The position numbers were made by a program, and so were the translations under genes. The notes under the pieces are model-generated. The model saw only the letters and a program-made list of their open reading frames with translations. It made no database searches and was not told where the DNA came from. From positions 13,580-77,579 of the forward strand of contig MESD01000216.1 of NCBI GenBank assembly GCA_001770815.1: a stretch of DNA of 64,000 bases. The letters run 5' to 3'. The stretch comes from Burkholderiales bacterium RIFCSPHIGHO2_12_FULL_69_20. Its GTDB lineage: Bacteria > Pseudomonadota > Gammaproteobacteria > Burkholderiales > Burkholderiaceae_C. This document shows, piece after piece, positions 34,689-43,970 of this stretch. Every line of letters begins with the position of its first letter. The first letter of the stretch is position 1.

Positions 34689-35714
34689 TCAACCCGGCTC
34701 GAAGCGGATGCTGGCCAGGGCCACCGTGTTGCCGCCGCGGCGCTGGGCCTCGGCCAGCGCTGCGGTGCAGGCGGTGATCAACTCGTCGTGCCCATGGGCC
34801 GTGTGCGGAAAGCTGGCCACGCCCATCGCCACGGTGAAGCCCAGCTCCTGGCCATCGAGCATCACGATCTGCGTGGCGCATTGGCGGCGCAGGCCTTCCA
34901 TGCGCGAATGGGCGGTGGCCAGGCCCACGCCCGACAGCAGCACGGCAAAGTGCTGCTCGTCCATGCGGCATGAGGCATCCATTGCCCGGGTGTTGCCACG
35001 CAGCAGCCGGCCCATGGCCTCGCAGATGCGCTCATGCGCGCGTGCGCCCAGCGCACGCACCGGCTCGCTGTAGTGGTCCAGCGCCATGTAGACCAGTGCG
35101 AACTCGCGGTGTTCGCGCGTGGACAAGTCGAGCTCGCGGCGCATCTGGTCGTCGAAGTGGGCGCGGCTGTTCAGGCCGCTGGCCTGGTCGCGCAACGCCT
35201 GTTCGGCCAGATCGTGGCGCAAGGCGTCGTTGGCCTTCTGCTGCTGCTCGAGCTGGTCGAGCGCCACGCGCAGCTGGCTGTCGCGCTGGCGCTGCGGCGC
35301 CAGGTCTTGCCACAGGCTGCACAGCAGGCGGCGCTCGCCCTGCGTGCCCGCCACGCGCAGCACCTTGAACTCGCGCCGCTCGCCGCGCAGGTCGAACCGG
35401 TGATCGCTGGCCAGCGGATCGCCTTGCGCCAGCGCGGTCTGGTCGGCGGCCCGCAGCAGGGTCGCGGTGGCGGGGTCGAGCAACTCGGCGTCGGTGCGAC
35501 CGACGAGGTTGGTGTGATCGCCGCCCAGCAGCGCCGCCAGCGCCGCATTGACCATCACGTAGCGGCCGTCGTCAGCCGTCTTCACGCCCAGGGCCAACCC
35601 CTGTTGCTGAGCCTGCGAGAGCAGGGCCTGGGCCAGCACAGCATCCAGCGCAGCGCCAGCAACCGGCACCTGAGGCGGTGCGTCGAAGCGCTCGATGGCG
35701 GTGGCAGCGGTCAT
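34689..35714 (-). CDS. PAS-GGDEF protein with degenerate active site
   Basis: The 341-residue protein has an N-terminal PAS domain (about 28-140: GLALGVKTADDGRYVMVNAA), a coiled coil (about 140-175) and a C-terminal GGDEF-fold domain (about 175-335). The catalytic GGDEF motif is replaced: CRMDEQHFAVLL has DEQHF at 252-256, without the paired glycines and with the D-E shifted. Diguanylate cyclase activity is therefore not expected; it may bind GTP or act as a regulator. No membrane helices are seen. It is transcribed divergently from ybiB. Confidence 0.82.
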   Translation of the reverse strand: MTAATAIERFDAPPQVPVAGAALDAVLAQALLSQAQQQGLALGVKTADDGRYVMVNAALAALLGGDHTNLVGRTDAELLDPATATLLRAADQTALAQGDPLASDHRFDLRGERREFKVLRVAGTQGERRLLCSLWQDLAPQRQRDSQLRVALDQLEQQQKANDALRHDLAEQALRDQASGLNSRAHFDDQMRRELDLSTREHREFALVYMALDHYSEPVRALGARAHERICEAMGRLLRGNTRAMDASCRMDEQHFAVLLSGVGLATAHSRMEGLRRQCATQIVMLDGQELGFTVAMGVASFPHTAHGHDELITACTAALAEAQRRGGNTVALASIRFEPG

Positions 35715-36011
35715 GGTGGTGGGGCGTTATGGCGGCAGGCGGGCAAGCGAGCAACGACTTGATTCTGGGGAGCCACCTGCCCCCCGGCAAGCAGGATGGG
35801 TCAACTCCCCCTAGATTCGATGATACCCACCGCAGGCCTTGCAGTTTGTGCAGCATCGCAGCCGTTGGCGGCGCATCAATGGGTATTTCAAGCCAGCAAA
35901 ACCGGCAGACTGTGCTAACCCGGCTTCGGGCGCCAACCAAAGTTGCCAGGCGGTTGCACGGCGGCCCGAAACTTGCGTCGCGCTGACTGCGTCAAACGCG
36001 GAGATTGCAGC
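35715..36011. other. 297-bp divergent region without gene
   Basis: This gap separates the PAS-GGDEF gene from ybiB. I see no ORF with coding character, no strong promoter box and no RNA structure beyond short partial inverted repeats. Confidence 0.4.
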
Positions 36012-36965
36012 ATGGGCATCGCACAGTACATCCGGGAGATCGGCCGCGGCCACGAGGGCGCACGCTCGCTGGACATCGAGGCCGCCGCCGACCTGATGGG
36101 CCAGGTGCTCGACGGCGAGGTCACCGACCTCGAGGTGGGCGCGTTCGCGCTGGCCATGCGCATCAAGGGTGAGACCGTCGACGAGTTGCTGGGCTTTGCC
36201 CAGGCCACCCAGGCGCGCTGCCTGGCGCTGCACAGCGACCGGCCGGTGATCGTGATCCCCAGCTACAACGGCGCGCGCCGCCTGCCCAACCTGACGCCGC
36301 TGCTGGCCCTGCGCCTGGCGCAGGAAGGAGCGCAGGTGCTGGTGCACGGCCCGCGGCACGACCCGGCTCGGGTGACCAGCGCCGAGATCTTCCAGGCCCT
36401 GGCGCTGCCGCCGGCCGATGACGCAGCCACGGTGCACGAACGCTGGCACCGGCGCGAGCCGGCCTTCATCACCACCGAGGCGCTCTGCCCGCCCCTGCAG
36501 CGCCTGCTGGATGTGCGCTGGGTGGTGGGCCTGCGCAACGCAGGCCACACCATCGCCAAGCTGCTGCAGCCGGTGGTCGACGCACCGGCACTGCGACTGG
36601 CCAGCCATACCCACCCTGAATTCGGCGTGTTGATCGCCGACCTGGCGCGACGCAGCGGCGCCGATCTGATGTTGCTGCGCGGCACCGAGGGTGAGCCCGC
36701 GGCCGATCCGCGCCGCTGCCCCAAGATGGACGTCTGGCTGGGCGGCCAGTGGCAGGCCGACCTGTCGTGCCCGGCGCAAGACGGCGTGCTGGCCGAGATG
36801 CCGCTGCTGCCGCGCCAGATCGACGCGGCCACGGTGGCCGTCTACATCCAGGCGGTGCTGGCCGGCGAAAAACCCGGCCCGGCACCGCTGGACCGGCAGA
36901 CGGAGCTGCTGCTGCGCGCGCTGGACAGGCTGGCCGCCGGCGCGGTGCAGGGCCAGCGCGCCTGA
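36012..36965 (+). CDS. ybiB: YbiB-type nucleic-acid-binding protein (TrpD2-like)
   Basis: The 317-residue protein (start MGIAQYIREIGRGHEGARSL) has the fold of anthranilate phosphoribosyltransferase: an N-terminal helical domain with VLDGEVTDLEVGAFALAMRIKGET and a phosphoribosyl-transferase-like domain. The PRPP-binding glycine motif of TrpD is absent; IVIPSYNGARRLPNLTPLLA replaces it. YbiB/TrpD2 proteins bind DNA or RNA rather than make tryptophan. The ATG at 36012 is preferred over the upstream in-frame start at 35943. Confidence 0.85.
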   Translation: MGIAQYIREIGRGHEGARSLDIEAAADLMGQVLDGEVTDLEVGAFALAMRIKGETVDELLGFAQATQARCLALHSDRPVIVIPSYNGARRLPNLTPLLALRLAQEGAQVLVHGPRHDPARVTSAEIFQALALPPADDAATVHERWHRREPAFITTEALCPPLQRLLDVRWVVGLRNAGHTIAKLLQPVVDAPALRLASHTHPEFGVLIADLARRSGADLMLLRGTEGEPAADPRRCPKMDVWLGGQWQADLSCPAQDGVLAEMPLLPRQIDAATVAVYIQAVLAGEKPGPAPLDRQTELLLRALDRLAAGAVQGQRA

Positions 36966-37001
36966 GGCGTCAGCACGCCGGCGCGCCGATAATCGCGCGC
37001 C

Positions 37002-38237
37002 ATGTCCGTCGCCCCCCCGCCCCCCTTCGACGTGATCGTGCTGGGCGCCGGGGCCGCCGGCCTGTTCTGTGCCGGCATCGCCGGCCAACGCGGCCTGAAG
37101 GTGCTGCTCATCGACCATGCCGAGAAGCTGGCCGAGAAGATCCGCATCTCGGGCGGCGGGCGCTGCAACTTCACCAACCGCGACACCACGCCGGCGCAGT
37201 TCCTGTCGGCCAACCCCGACTTCTGCCGCTCGGCACTGGCGCGCTACACGCCGGCCGATTTCATCGCGCTGGTGCAGCAGCACGGCATCGGCTTCCACGA
37301 GAAGCACAAGGGCCAGCTGTTCTGCGACAACTCGGCCGAGCAGATCATCCAGTTGCTGCTCACCGAATGCCAGGCTGGCGGCGTGCAGCGCTGGCAGCCT
37401 TGTGCGGTGGGCGCCGTGCGCGCCATCGACGCCGGTTTCGAGCTGACCACCGACAGCGGCTCTGTGCGCGCGGCACAGTTGGTGGTGGCCACCGGCGGTC
37501 TGTCGATCCCGAAGATCGGCGCCACCGACTTCGGCCACCGGCTGGCGCGGCAGTTCGGCCACAAGATCGTCGAGCCCCGCCCGGCCCTGGTGCCGCTGAC
37601 CTTCGATGCCGCGGATTGGGCGCCATTCGTGCCGTTGGCCGGCGCCTCGCTGGCGGTGGACATCGCCACCGGCAGCGGGCGACACAAGGGCCGCTTCGTC
37701 GAAGACCTGCTGTTCACCCACCGCGGGCTGAGCGGTCCGGCCGTGCTGCAGATCTCCAGCTACTGGCGGCCCGGCGAGGCGCTGAGCCTGAACCTGCTGC
37801 CCGGCCAGGACACCGCCGCCTGGCTGCGCGAGGCCAAGCTCAACTCACGCCGGCAACTGGGCAACGTGCTGGCCACGGCCCTGCCGCAGCGCCTGGCCGA
37901 GGCCTGGCTGGCGCCCCTGGATCTGGATGCCAGTCGGCCCATGCCCGAGCTGCGCGACAAGGACCTGCAGCGTCTGGCCAACTCGCTGACACACTGGCAG
38001 ATCACCCCCAGCGGCACCGAGGGCTGGCGCAAGGCCGAGGTGACGGCCGGCGGCGTCGACACGCGTGAACTGGATTCACGCACCATGGCCAGCAAGCGGC
38101 AGCGCGGGCTGCACTTCATCGGCGAGGTGGTGGACGTGACCGGCTGGTTGGGCGGCTACAACTTCCAGTGGGCCTGGGCCAGCGCCTCGGCCTGCGGCCA
38201 GGCGCTGGCGGCCGAGGCCGCGGCGCTGGCAGTGTGA
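37002..38237 (+). CDS. YhiN/HI0933-family flavoprotein
   Basis: The 411-residue protein has an N-terminal FAD-binding Rossmann motif ([21 protein letters not shown]) and the HI0933 signatures [31 protein letters not shown] and, near the end, [21 protein letters not shown]-like sequence. Members are flavin-dependent oxidoreductases of unknown physiological substrate, related to BaiN. It stands alone between ybiB and rpsU. Confidence 0.88.
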
Positions 38238-38256
38238 GCGGGCGCCCTGGCAGTTA

Positions 38257-38286
38257 TTGGCAATGCCCGCATTTTCGAAGTAGAAT
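38257..38286 (+). promoter_or_regulatory. rpsU promoter
   Basis: TTGGCA (38257-38262), an 18-bp spacer and TAGAAT (38281-38286) form a good sigma-70 promoter about 150 nt before the rpsU ATG. Confidence 0.6.
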
Positions 38287-38437
38287 CCCCGCTTTGCTGG
38301 CAAACCGTGCGTGGATTTCCCAGCCTGGCAAAATTGAACTTGCATCGAAGATGTTTCGAGCATGTATCGAACATTCCGGCCGGAATGCGACTGACCCAGG
38401 AAACCCGCGCAAACTCACCCTAGGATTTTTTGATTAC

Positions 38438-38650
38438 ATGACCACGATTCGCGTCAAGGAAAACGAGCCGTTCGACGTAGCACTGCGTCGCTTCAAGCGC
38501 ACGATCGAGAAGCTGGGCCTTCTCACCGATCTGCGGGCTCGCGAGTTCTACGAGAAGCCCACCGCCGAGCGCAAGCGCAAGAAGGCGGCCGCGGTCAAGC
38601 GTCATTACAAGCGCGTGCGCAGCATGCAGTTGCCGAAGAAGCTCTACTGA
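38438..38650 (+). CDS. rpsU: 30S ribosomal protein S21
   Basis: The 70-residue basic protein [20 protein letters not shown] matches S21, which helps the 30S subunit select mRNA. The start is the ATG at 38438; the longer frame from 38168 runs through the promoter and is rejected. AGGATTTTTT lies just upstream. yqeY follows after a terminator, an order common in proteobacteria. Confidence 0.97.
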
Positions 38651-38678
38651 GCTTTTTCCCAAAGAAGCTGTACTGAGC
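38636..38678 (+). repeat. Imperfect 17-bp duplication of the rpsU 3' end
   Basis: AAGAAGCTCTACTGAGC (38636-38652), which encodes the last residues KKLY and the stop, recurs as AAGAAGCTGTACTGAGC at 38662-38678 with one mismatch, 26 bp later. The second copy is outside the gene. Confidence 0.8.
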
Positions 38679-38694
38679 CTGCACGCCAGGACAG

Positions 38695-38727
38695 ACGCCC
38701 GCGCGGGACGCCGCAGCGGGCGTTTTT
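38695..38727 (+). terminator. Intrinsic terminator after rpsU
   Basis: ACGCCCGC (38695-38702) pairs with GCGGGCGT (38716-38723), followed by a T-run to 38727. It separates rpsU from yqeY, which therefore relies on read-through or its own promoter. Confidence 0.85.
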
Positions 38728-38754
38728 CATTCCCCGACCCGAAAGCCGACGACC

Positions 38755-39201
38755 ATGACACTCAAAGACCAGATCACCGAGGACATGAAGACCGCCATGC
38801 GCGCCAAGGCGGCCGACCGCCTGTCGACCATCCGCATGCTGCTGGCTGCGATCAAGCAGCGCGAGGTGGACGAGCGCATCGTGCTCGACGACGCCACCAT
38901 CGTCGCCATCGTCGACAAGACCATCAAGCAGCGCAAGGATTCGATCGCCGCGTTCCAGTCGGCCGGCCGCACTGACCTGGTCGACAAGGAAACCGCCGAA
39001 CTCGCCGTGCTGCAGGCCTACCTGCCGGCGCGCCTGTCGGCCGAAGAGGTCAGCGCCGCAGTGGCGGCCATCGTGGCCGACCTGGGTGCGTCGGGCCCCG
39101 GCGACATGGGCAAGGTGATGGGTGCGGTGAAGGCGCAGCTGGCCGGCAAGGCCGACATGGGCGCGGTGTCGGCGGCCGTGAAGGCGGCGCTGTCGAAGTA
39201 A
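38755..39201 (+). CDS. YqeY/GatB-like domain protein
   Basis: The 148-residue protein has the YqeY fold: helical N-terminus (DQITEDMKTAMRAKAADRL), LLAAIKQREVDERI, and a C-terminal domain like that of GatB (GDMGKVMGAVKAQLAGKADM). The GatB domain binds tRNA in the amidotransferase; YqeY itself has no proven role but is encoded next to rpsU in many genomes, as here. Confidence 0.92.
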   Translation: MTLKDQITEDMKTAMRAKAADRLSTIRMLLAAIKQREVDERIVLDDATIVAIVDKTIKQRKDSIAAFQSAGRTDLVDKETAELAVLQAYLPARLSAEEVSAAVAAIVADLGASGPGDMGKVMGAVKAQLAGKADMGAVSAAVKAALSK

Positions 39202-39212
39202 GCTTGCCAGCC

Positions 39213-39566
39213 ATGCACACCCACACCACCCTGGCGCTGCGCCCGATCGCTGACACCATCTGCGTGGCGCCGCAACTCACGCCCGAGGCGATGGCCGAGG
39301 CGGCCCGCATCGGCTTCAAGAGCGTGGTCAACAACCGGCCCGATTTCGAGCATGGCCCCGACCAGCCGACCAGCGCCGCGATCGAGGCCGCGGCCAAGGC
39401 CGCCGGCCTGCAATACCGCCACCTGCCGGTGGACGGCGGTTATCAGTCGCCCGAGCAGATCGCCGCGATGGCCAGGCTGCTGGGTGAACTGCCGCAGCCG
39501 CTGCTGATGTTCTGCCGCTCGGGCGCGCGTTCGACCCGGCTGTACCAGCACGCCATCGCGCTCTGA
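39213..39566 (+). CDS. TIGR01244/DUF442 phosphatase-like sulfur transferase family protein
   Basis: The 117-residue protein (MHTHTTLALRPIADTICVAP) has the DUF442 fold with a Cys-X5-Arg loop, CRSGARS, typical of cysteine-based phosphatases and rhodanese-like proteins. Family members include the N-terminal domain of Blh and sulfur transferases near sulfide oxidation genes. The function here is unknown. The TTG at 39204 is an alternative start three codons upstream. Confidence 0.8.
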   Translation: MHTHTTLALRPIADTICVAPQLTPEAMAEAARIGFKSVVNNRPDFEHGPDQPTSAAIEAAAKAAGLQYRHLPVDGGYQSPEQIAAMARLLGELPQPLLMFCRSGARSTRLYQHAIAL

Positions 39567-39689
39567 TCGGGCCGCCGCGTGCCGCTTGGCGGCACTACCT
39601 GAAGCCTGGCATGACCGGCGGACAAAACCGCAAGCCGTGCCTTGATCGAGACAGGGCGGGCTTTGCGCGTTCCATTCGCTTCGGTTTGT

Positions 39690-40808
39690 TCAGCCCCATA
39701 CCTCCTGGGCCGTCTCCACCACCAGCCGCAGCTTGGCGCGCTGGGCTTCGACCGCGATGTTGTTGCCATGCACGGTGCTGGAGAAGCCACACTGCGGGCT
39801 GAGGCACAGCTGGTCGAGCGGCGCGTACTTGGCGGCCTCGTCGATGCGGCGCTTCAGCGTGTCCTTGCTCTCCATCTCGCCGAACTTGGTGGTCACCAGG
39901 CCCAGCACCACGATCTTGCCCGCGGTCAGGTAACGCAGGGGCTTGAAGTCGCCGCTGCGCTCGTCGTCGTACTCCATGAAGAAGGCGTCGAGCTTCATCT
40001 CCGAGAGCAGCGCCTCGGCCACCGGCTCGTAGTTGCCGGCCGCCGCGTGGGTGCTCTTGAAGTTGCCGCGACACAGGTGCATCGCCAGCGTCATGCCGGC
40101 CGGCTTGTGCGCCACCACCTTGTTGATGAAGCCGGCGTAGCGGTGCGGCAGCTCGTTGGGGTCGTCACCGCGCAGGCGGGCTGCCTCGCGCATCTTCTCG
40201 TCGCACAGGTAGGCCAGGTTGGTGTCGTCCATCTGAACGTAGCGGCAGCCGGCATCGAACAGGCTCTGCAGTTCGTCGCCGTAGGCCTTGGCCACGTCGT
40301 CGTAGAACGCCGGGTCCAGCTCGGGGTAGGCCTCGCGGCTGATGCCGGCGCGGCCACCGCGGAAGTGCAGCATGGTGGGCGACGGGATCGTCACCTTGGG
40401 CGTCAGGCCGGCCGCCACCTGACTCTTCAGGTACTCGAAGTCGGCGCGCTGGATGTCCTTGACGTGGCGCACCTTGTCGATCACGCGGATCACCGGCGGC
40501 GCCAGCTCTTCGCTGCCATCGGCGCGCTTGACGGTCACCGGAATGTCGGTCTTCACACCACCCAGTTGCTCCAGGAAATCGATGTGGAAGTAGGTGCGGC
40601 GGAACTCGCCGTCGGTGATGCTCTGCAGGCCCACGTCCTGCTGGAACTTCACGATCTCGGTGATGGCCTGGTCTTCGACCGCGCGCAGTTGCTCGGCGCT
40701 GATTTCCTTCTTGACGAAGTACTGCTCACGCGCGTCCAGCAGGTATTTGGGCCGCAGAAAGCTGCCCACATGGTCGGCGCGGAAAGGCGGGGTGGTGCGA
40801 AGGCTCAT
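39690..40808 (-). CDS. MetE-like cobalamin-independent methyltransferase
   Basis: The 372-residue protein corresponds to the catalytic C-terminal half of methionine synthase MetE. The start (MSLRTTPPFRADHVGSFLRP) has AAGGAG 5 nt upstream. Zinc ligands are visible: His and Cys in MHLCRGN (about 225-231) and Cys in CLSPQCGF (about 335-342). Such short forms (YxjG/YxjH type) transfer methyl groups to thiols; the donor may not be methyl-tetrahydropteroylglutamate. It follows the VanB-type reductase by 122 bp on the same strand. The longer frame upstream is a shadow of that gene. Confidence 0.88.
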   Translation of the reverse strand: MSLRTTPPFRADHVGSFLRPKYLLDAREQYFVKKEISAEQLRAVEDQAITEIVKFQQDVGLQSITDGEFRRTYFHIDFLEQLGGVKTDIPVTVKRADGSEELAPPVIRVIDKVRHVKDIQRADFEYLKSQVAAGLTPKVTIPSPTMLHFRGGRAGISREAYPELDPAFYDDVAKAYGDELQSLFDAGCRYVQMDDTNLAYLCDEKMREAARLRGDDPNELPHRYAGFINKVVAHKPAGMTLAMHLCRGNFKSTHAAAGNYEPVAEALLSEMKLDAFFMEYDDERSGDFKPLRYLTAGKIVVLGLVTTKFGEMESKDTLKRRIDEAAKYAPLDQLCLSPQCGFSSTVHGNNIAVEAQRAKLRLVVETAQEVWG

Positions 40809-40930
40809 GGTGTCTCCTTGAAAAAGTGGATCGACCTCGGGTCGATGATCGAGCGGCATTGTGATGGGGCCGGCAGGGCGCAGGCCTGAAGCGCCTGGAC
40901 AGCTGGTGGGGCGGCCCGGCGTGGGCGGGG

Positions 40931-41914
40931 TCAGCGGGGGTCGGGTCGAAATGCGGTGTCGAGCACCAGGCCGCCGCCACGCACGCGCGACACGCAGGCA
41001 CAGATGCGGTGGTCGGCGGCGCGCTCGGCCGGGCCGAGAAACACGTCGTGGTGGTCGATGCGGCCCTGCACCTCGATCACGTCCATCGCGCACAAGCCGC
41101 ATTCTCCGCGCTGGCAATCGCTGAGGGTGTCGATGCCATGCGCCTCCAGCGCCTGCAGCAACGTCTGGTCGGTGGGCACGTCGAACTGCAGGCCATGGCG
41201 CGGCAGCTTCACCCAGAACGGCTCGGCCGCGGTGGCATCGGCGCCGAAGGTCTCGAAGCGCAGGCCATGCGCCGGCCGGCCGGCAGCCTGCCAGGCCTGC
41301 TGGGCATCGCGGATCAGCGCCGACGGCCCGCACAGCAGCAGTTCACCCTGCGGATGCAGGCGCGCCAGTTCAGTGGTCAGCTCCAGCCGCTGGCCGGCGG
41401 CGCTGACGAAGGTCTGCAGCCGATCGCCCAGCAGCGCACGCAGCGTGTCGACATAGACCAGCTCGGCCTCGCTGCGCGCGGCATACAGCAGGCGCAGATC
41501 GGCCCCGCGCGCCACCAGCGCCTGGGCCATGGCCACCAGCGGCGTGATGCCGATGCCGCCGGCCACCAGCAGGGTTTGCGGCGCCCGGCTCGACAACTCG
41601 AAGTGGTTCTGTGGCGGCAGCACCTCGATCACCGTGCCCTCGGCCAGCGCATGCACGGCGGCCGAACCACCACGGCTGGGCTCGCAGCGCTTGACCGCGA
41701 TGCGCCAGGCGCCGCTGCCATCGGGCAGGCCGACCAGCGAGTAGCTGCGGGTCAGCGTGCGGCCGTCCGCCAGCGGCAGGCGCAACTGCAGGTGGCTGCC
41801 CGGTGCGTAGCGCTCGCAGCCGCCCTCGGGCACGATCTGCAGCTCGCGCACCGTGGGGCTGAGCGGGGTGATGCGGCGCACGGTGGCGCGCCGCCAGTCC
41901 TGGGTGGAGCGCAT
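40931..41914 (-). CDS. vanB: VanB-type oxygenase reductase (FNR-like plus [2Fe-2S])
   Basis: The 327-residue protein combines an FMN/FAD-binding domain (TRSYSLVGLPDG), an NAD-binding domain (TLLVAGGIGITPLVAMAQAL) and a C-terminal plant-type ferredoxin with CQRGECGLC and a final Cys in RICACV. This is the phthalate-dioxygenase-reductase/VanB architecture that passes electrons from NADH to a Rieske oxygenase. It lies downstream of the VanA-type oxygenase and GntR genes in the same orientation, so partnership is very likely. The exact aromatic substrate is inferred, not shown. Confidence 0.88.
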   Translation of the reverse strand: MRSTQDWRRATVRRITPLSPTVRELQIVPEGGCERYAPGSHLQLRLPLADGRTLTRSYSLVGLPDGSGAWRIAVKRCEPSRGGSAAVHALAEGTVIEVLPPQNHFELSSRAPQTLLVAGGIGITPLVAMAQALVARGADLRLLYAARSEAELVYVDTLRALLGDRLQTFVSAAGQRLELTTELARLHPQGELLLCGPSALIRDAQQAWQAAGRPAHGLRFETFGADATAAEPFWVKLPRHGLQFDVPTDQTLLQALEAHGIDTLSDCQRGECGLCAMDVIEVQGRIDHHDVFLGPAERAADHRICACVSRVRGGGLVLDTAFRPDPR

Positions 41915-41956
41915 GGGCGGTCGGTCCTGGGCGTTGGGGTGAAGGGATGGTCAGGC

Positions 41957-42742
41957 TCAGCGCCCGGCATGGCGGATCAGCCGCGCACCGGGCAGGCTCA
42001 GCAGGCCCTGTTGGCTCTGCAGCGCACCGCGCAGGTTGGCGTGGGCCAGCCGGGCATGCTCCTGCATCACCGCATCGGCACGGGCGGCCTCGCGGCGGGC
42101 GATGGCATCGAGCACCGCACGGTGCTGCGACTGCGCCACCACCAGCGCATCACGCGCATCGGCACCACTGGCGCGCAGCATCACGAAGCCGTTGGGCGAG
42201 GCGAACGGCAGCGTCACCACGCGCTCGATCTGGCGCTGCACCAGCACGCTGCCAGCGGCCTCGGCCAGCAGCCGGTGAAAGCGCCCGTTCTGCTCGATGT
42301 AGGCCTCGAAGGCCGCGGCGCTGAGCACCGGCGGCGCCAGCAGCTCGTCGATGCGCTCGACGCTGTCGCGCAGCGCGGCCAGCACCAGCGCCGGGGCGCC
42401 GCGCTCGGCCGCCAGCCGTGCGGCCAGGCCTTCCAGCGTGCCACGCAGCTCGATCGCGTCGCAGATGTCGGTCTCGGAAAAATCACGCACCGCGAAGCCA
42501 CCGCCGGCCAGCGCCTCGAGCAGCCCCTCCTCGGCCAGCCGCACCAGCGCGGCGCGCACCGGCGTGCGCGAGACGCCCAGCCGCTCGACCAGGGCCAGCT
42601 CGGGGATGCGCACGCCCGGCGCCAGCTCACCGCCCAGGATCAGCTCGCGCAAGCGCAACTGCGCGCGCACGGTCTGCGAGCCACCGCCCTCATCGGCATC
42701 GGCATCCCGCACGGGCGCAGCGGCCTTCAGGGCCACGCTCAT
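41957..42742 (-). CDS. GntR-family regulator (FadR/FCD subgroup)
   Basis: The 261-residue protein has an N-terminal GntR winged helix ([41 protein letters not shown], about 25-95) and a C-terminal FCD ligand domain (about 105-235) with the metal-site histidines of the FCD fold. The ATG overlaps the vanA stop (ATGA), which couples the two. Equivalent VanR proteins repress vanAB until vanillate binds; the palindrome at 43851-43863 is the likely operator. Confidence 0.9.
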   Translation of the reverse strand: MSVALKAAAPVRDADADEGGGSQTVRAQLRLRELILGGELAPGVRIPELALVERLGVSRTPVRAALVRLAEEGLLEALAGGGFAVRDFSETDICDAIELRGTLEGLAARLAAERGAPALVLAALRDSVERIDELLAPPVLSAAAFEAYIEQNGRFHRLLAEAAGSVLVQRQIERVVTLPFASPNGFVMLRASGADARDALVVAQSQHRAVLDAIARREAARADAVMQEHARLAHANLRGALQSQQGLLSLPGARLIRHAGR

Positions 42743-43824
42743 GCCACCCGCAGCGGAATGCTGCGCGCGCCCGGGGCCGGGCCTTCGGCGGCCACCTGCC
42801 GGTCGATCAGCTTGCGCGCCCACATCGAGCCGGCGTCGATGTTGAGGTTGTAGAACTGGTGGTCGGGATGCTCTTCGATGGCGCGCTGCTGGGCTTCGAG
42901 CACCGCCTCGTCCTCGCGGAAGATGCCCGACACGCCCTCGCGCAGCTCGTGCGTGATGCGCTGCTCGTTGAGGCAGTAGTTGCGCGCAAAGGCCCAGAAG
43001 TAATGGCAACTGCCGTCGGTCTCGGGTGTGATGGTGTTGAGCACGTAGCCGTTGACGCCCTGGCTGCGGTCGCCCGGCCGACCATCGACAGGCTTGGCGC
43101 CGGTGCCCGCCACCGCCACGCCCACGTCGATGGCCACGGTGCAGGGTGCCTCGAAACGGATGATCTGCCAGCGGTCGACCGGGCCGACGTAGTCACGCGC
43201 ATGGCGGATCTGCCCGGCCCAGAACGGCGGTGGCGTGATGTTCTCCATCCAGCGGGTGACGGTGGCGAAGCGGTCGCCATGGGTGGCCACAAACGGCGCC
43301 TCGGCCACCGCCTGGTCGCCGATGCTGCCGCCGTGCACGAAGGTCTCGTGCGTCAGGTCCATCAGGTTGTCGACCACCAGCCGGTAGTCGCACTTCACAT
43401 GGATCATCTTGCCGTCGCCGGTCCAGTCGGCGTCGTCGTTCCAGTGCAGATCGGGGATCAGCGCCGGATCGGCGAGCAGGGCATCCCCCGGCCACACCCA
43501 GACGAAGCGGTGCTTTTGCACCACCGGAAAACTGCGCACGCAGGCTGACGGGTTCAAGGTCTCCTGCGAGGGCATGTGCGTACAGCGGCCCTCGGCATTG
43601 AATACAAGACCGTGGTAGCCGCAGACCACCTCGTCACCCTCCAACCGGCCCATCGACAGCGGCAGCAGGCGGTGCCAGCAGGCGTCTTCAAGTGCCGCCG
43701 GCGTGCCATCGAGCTGCCGGTAAAACACCATCTTCTTGTTGCAGATGGTGCGCGGCAGCAGGCTGCGCTTCAACTCCACGTCGTAGGCGGCGGCGTACCA
43801 GGCATTCAGCGGGAAGTGGGACAT
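42739..43824 (-). CDS. vanA: VanA-type Rieske non-heme iron oxygenase (vanillate O-demethylase-like)
   Basis: The 361-residue oxygenase starts at the ATG of [20 protein letters not shown]. The Rieske [2Fe-2S] ligands are Cys49, His51, Cys68 and His71 (CWHR...CGYH). The mononuclear iron site is [12 protein letters not shown], with a C-terminal aspartate. Length and N-terminus match vanillate O-demethylase oxygenases, which turn vanillate to protocatechuate plus formaldehyde; related enzymes demethylate dicamba or other methoxy-arenes. Electron supply from the vanB product nearby is likely. First gene of vanA-gntR-vanB. Confidence 0.9.
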   Translation of the reverse strand: MSHFPLNAWYAAAYDVELKRSLLPRTICNKKMVFYRQLDGTPAALEDACWHRLLPLSMGRLEGDEVVCGYHGLVFNAEGRCTHMPSQETLNPSACVRSFPVVQKHRFVWVWPGDALLADPALIPDLHWNDDADWTGDGKMIHVKCDYRLVVDNLMDLTHETFVHGGSIGDQAVAEAPFVATHGDRFATVTRWMENITPPPFWAGQIRHARDYVGPVDRWQIIRFEAPCTVAIDVGVAVAGTGAKPVDGRPGDRSQGVNGYVLNTITPETDGSCHYFWAFARNYCLNEQRITHELREGVSGIFREDEAVLEAQQRAIEEHPDHQFYNLNIDAGSMWARKLIDRQVAAEGPAPGARSIPLRVA

Positions 43825-43842
43825 GGGCAGGCCTTTGACCGA

Positions 43843-43871
43843 ATTTATGTATACAGCCTGTATTTTGTCTG
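43843..43871 (-). promoter_or_regulatory. vanA promoter with palindromic GntR operator
   Basis: On the minus strand CAGACA (-35, 43866-43871), a 17-bp spacer and ATAAAT (-10, 43843-43848) precede vanA. The spacer contains ATACAG-G-CTGTAT (43851-43863), a perfect inverted repeat, placed where a bound repressor would block polymerase. The neighbouring GntR protein is the obvious candidate. Confidence 0.7.
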
Positions 43872-43970
43872 CCACTTCCATCTTGGCATTTGGGGTTTTC
43901 CCGAAGCGGGACGCCACGGCGTGGCGCTGCGATAGGCTTGCCGGCAAACCACTTGAGGGCGTTGAAACCG

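Noticed and set aside
36012-36965. trpD (anthranilate phosphoribosyltransferase)
   Set aside because: The fold matches but the PRPP-binding motif of TrpD is missing; the YbiB group fits better.
40809-41333. Extended N-terminus of the MetE-like protein
   Set aside because: It lies antiphase over the VanB-type reductase gene, and AAGGAG marks the start at 40808.
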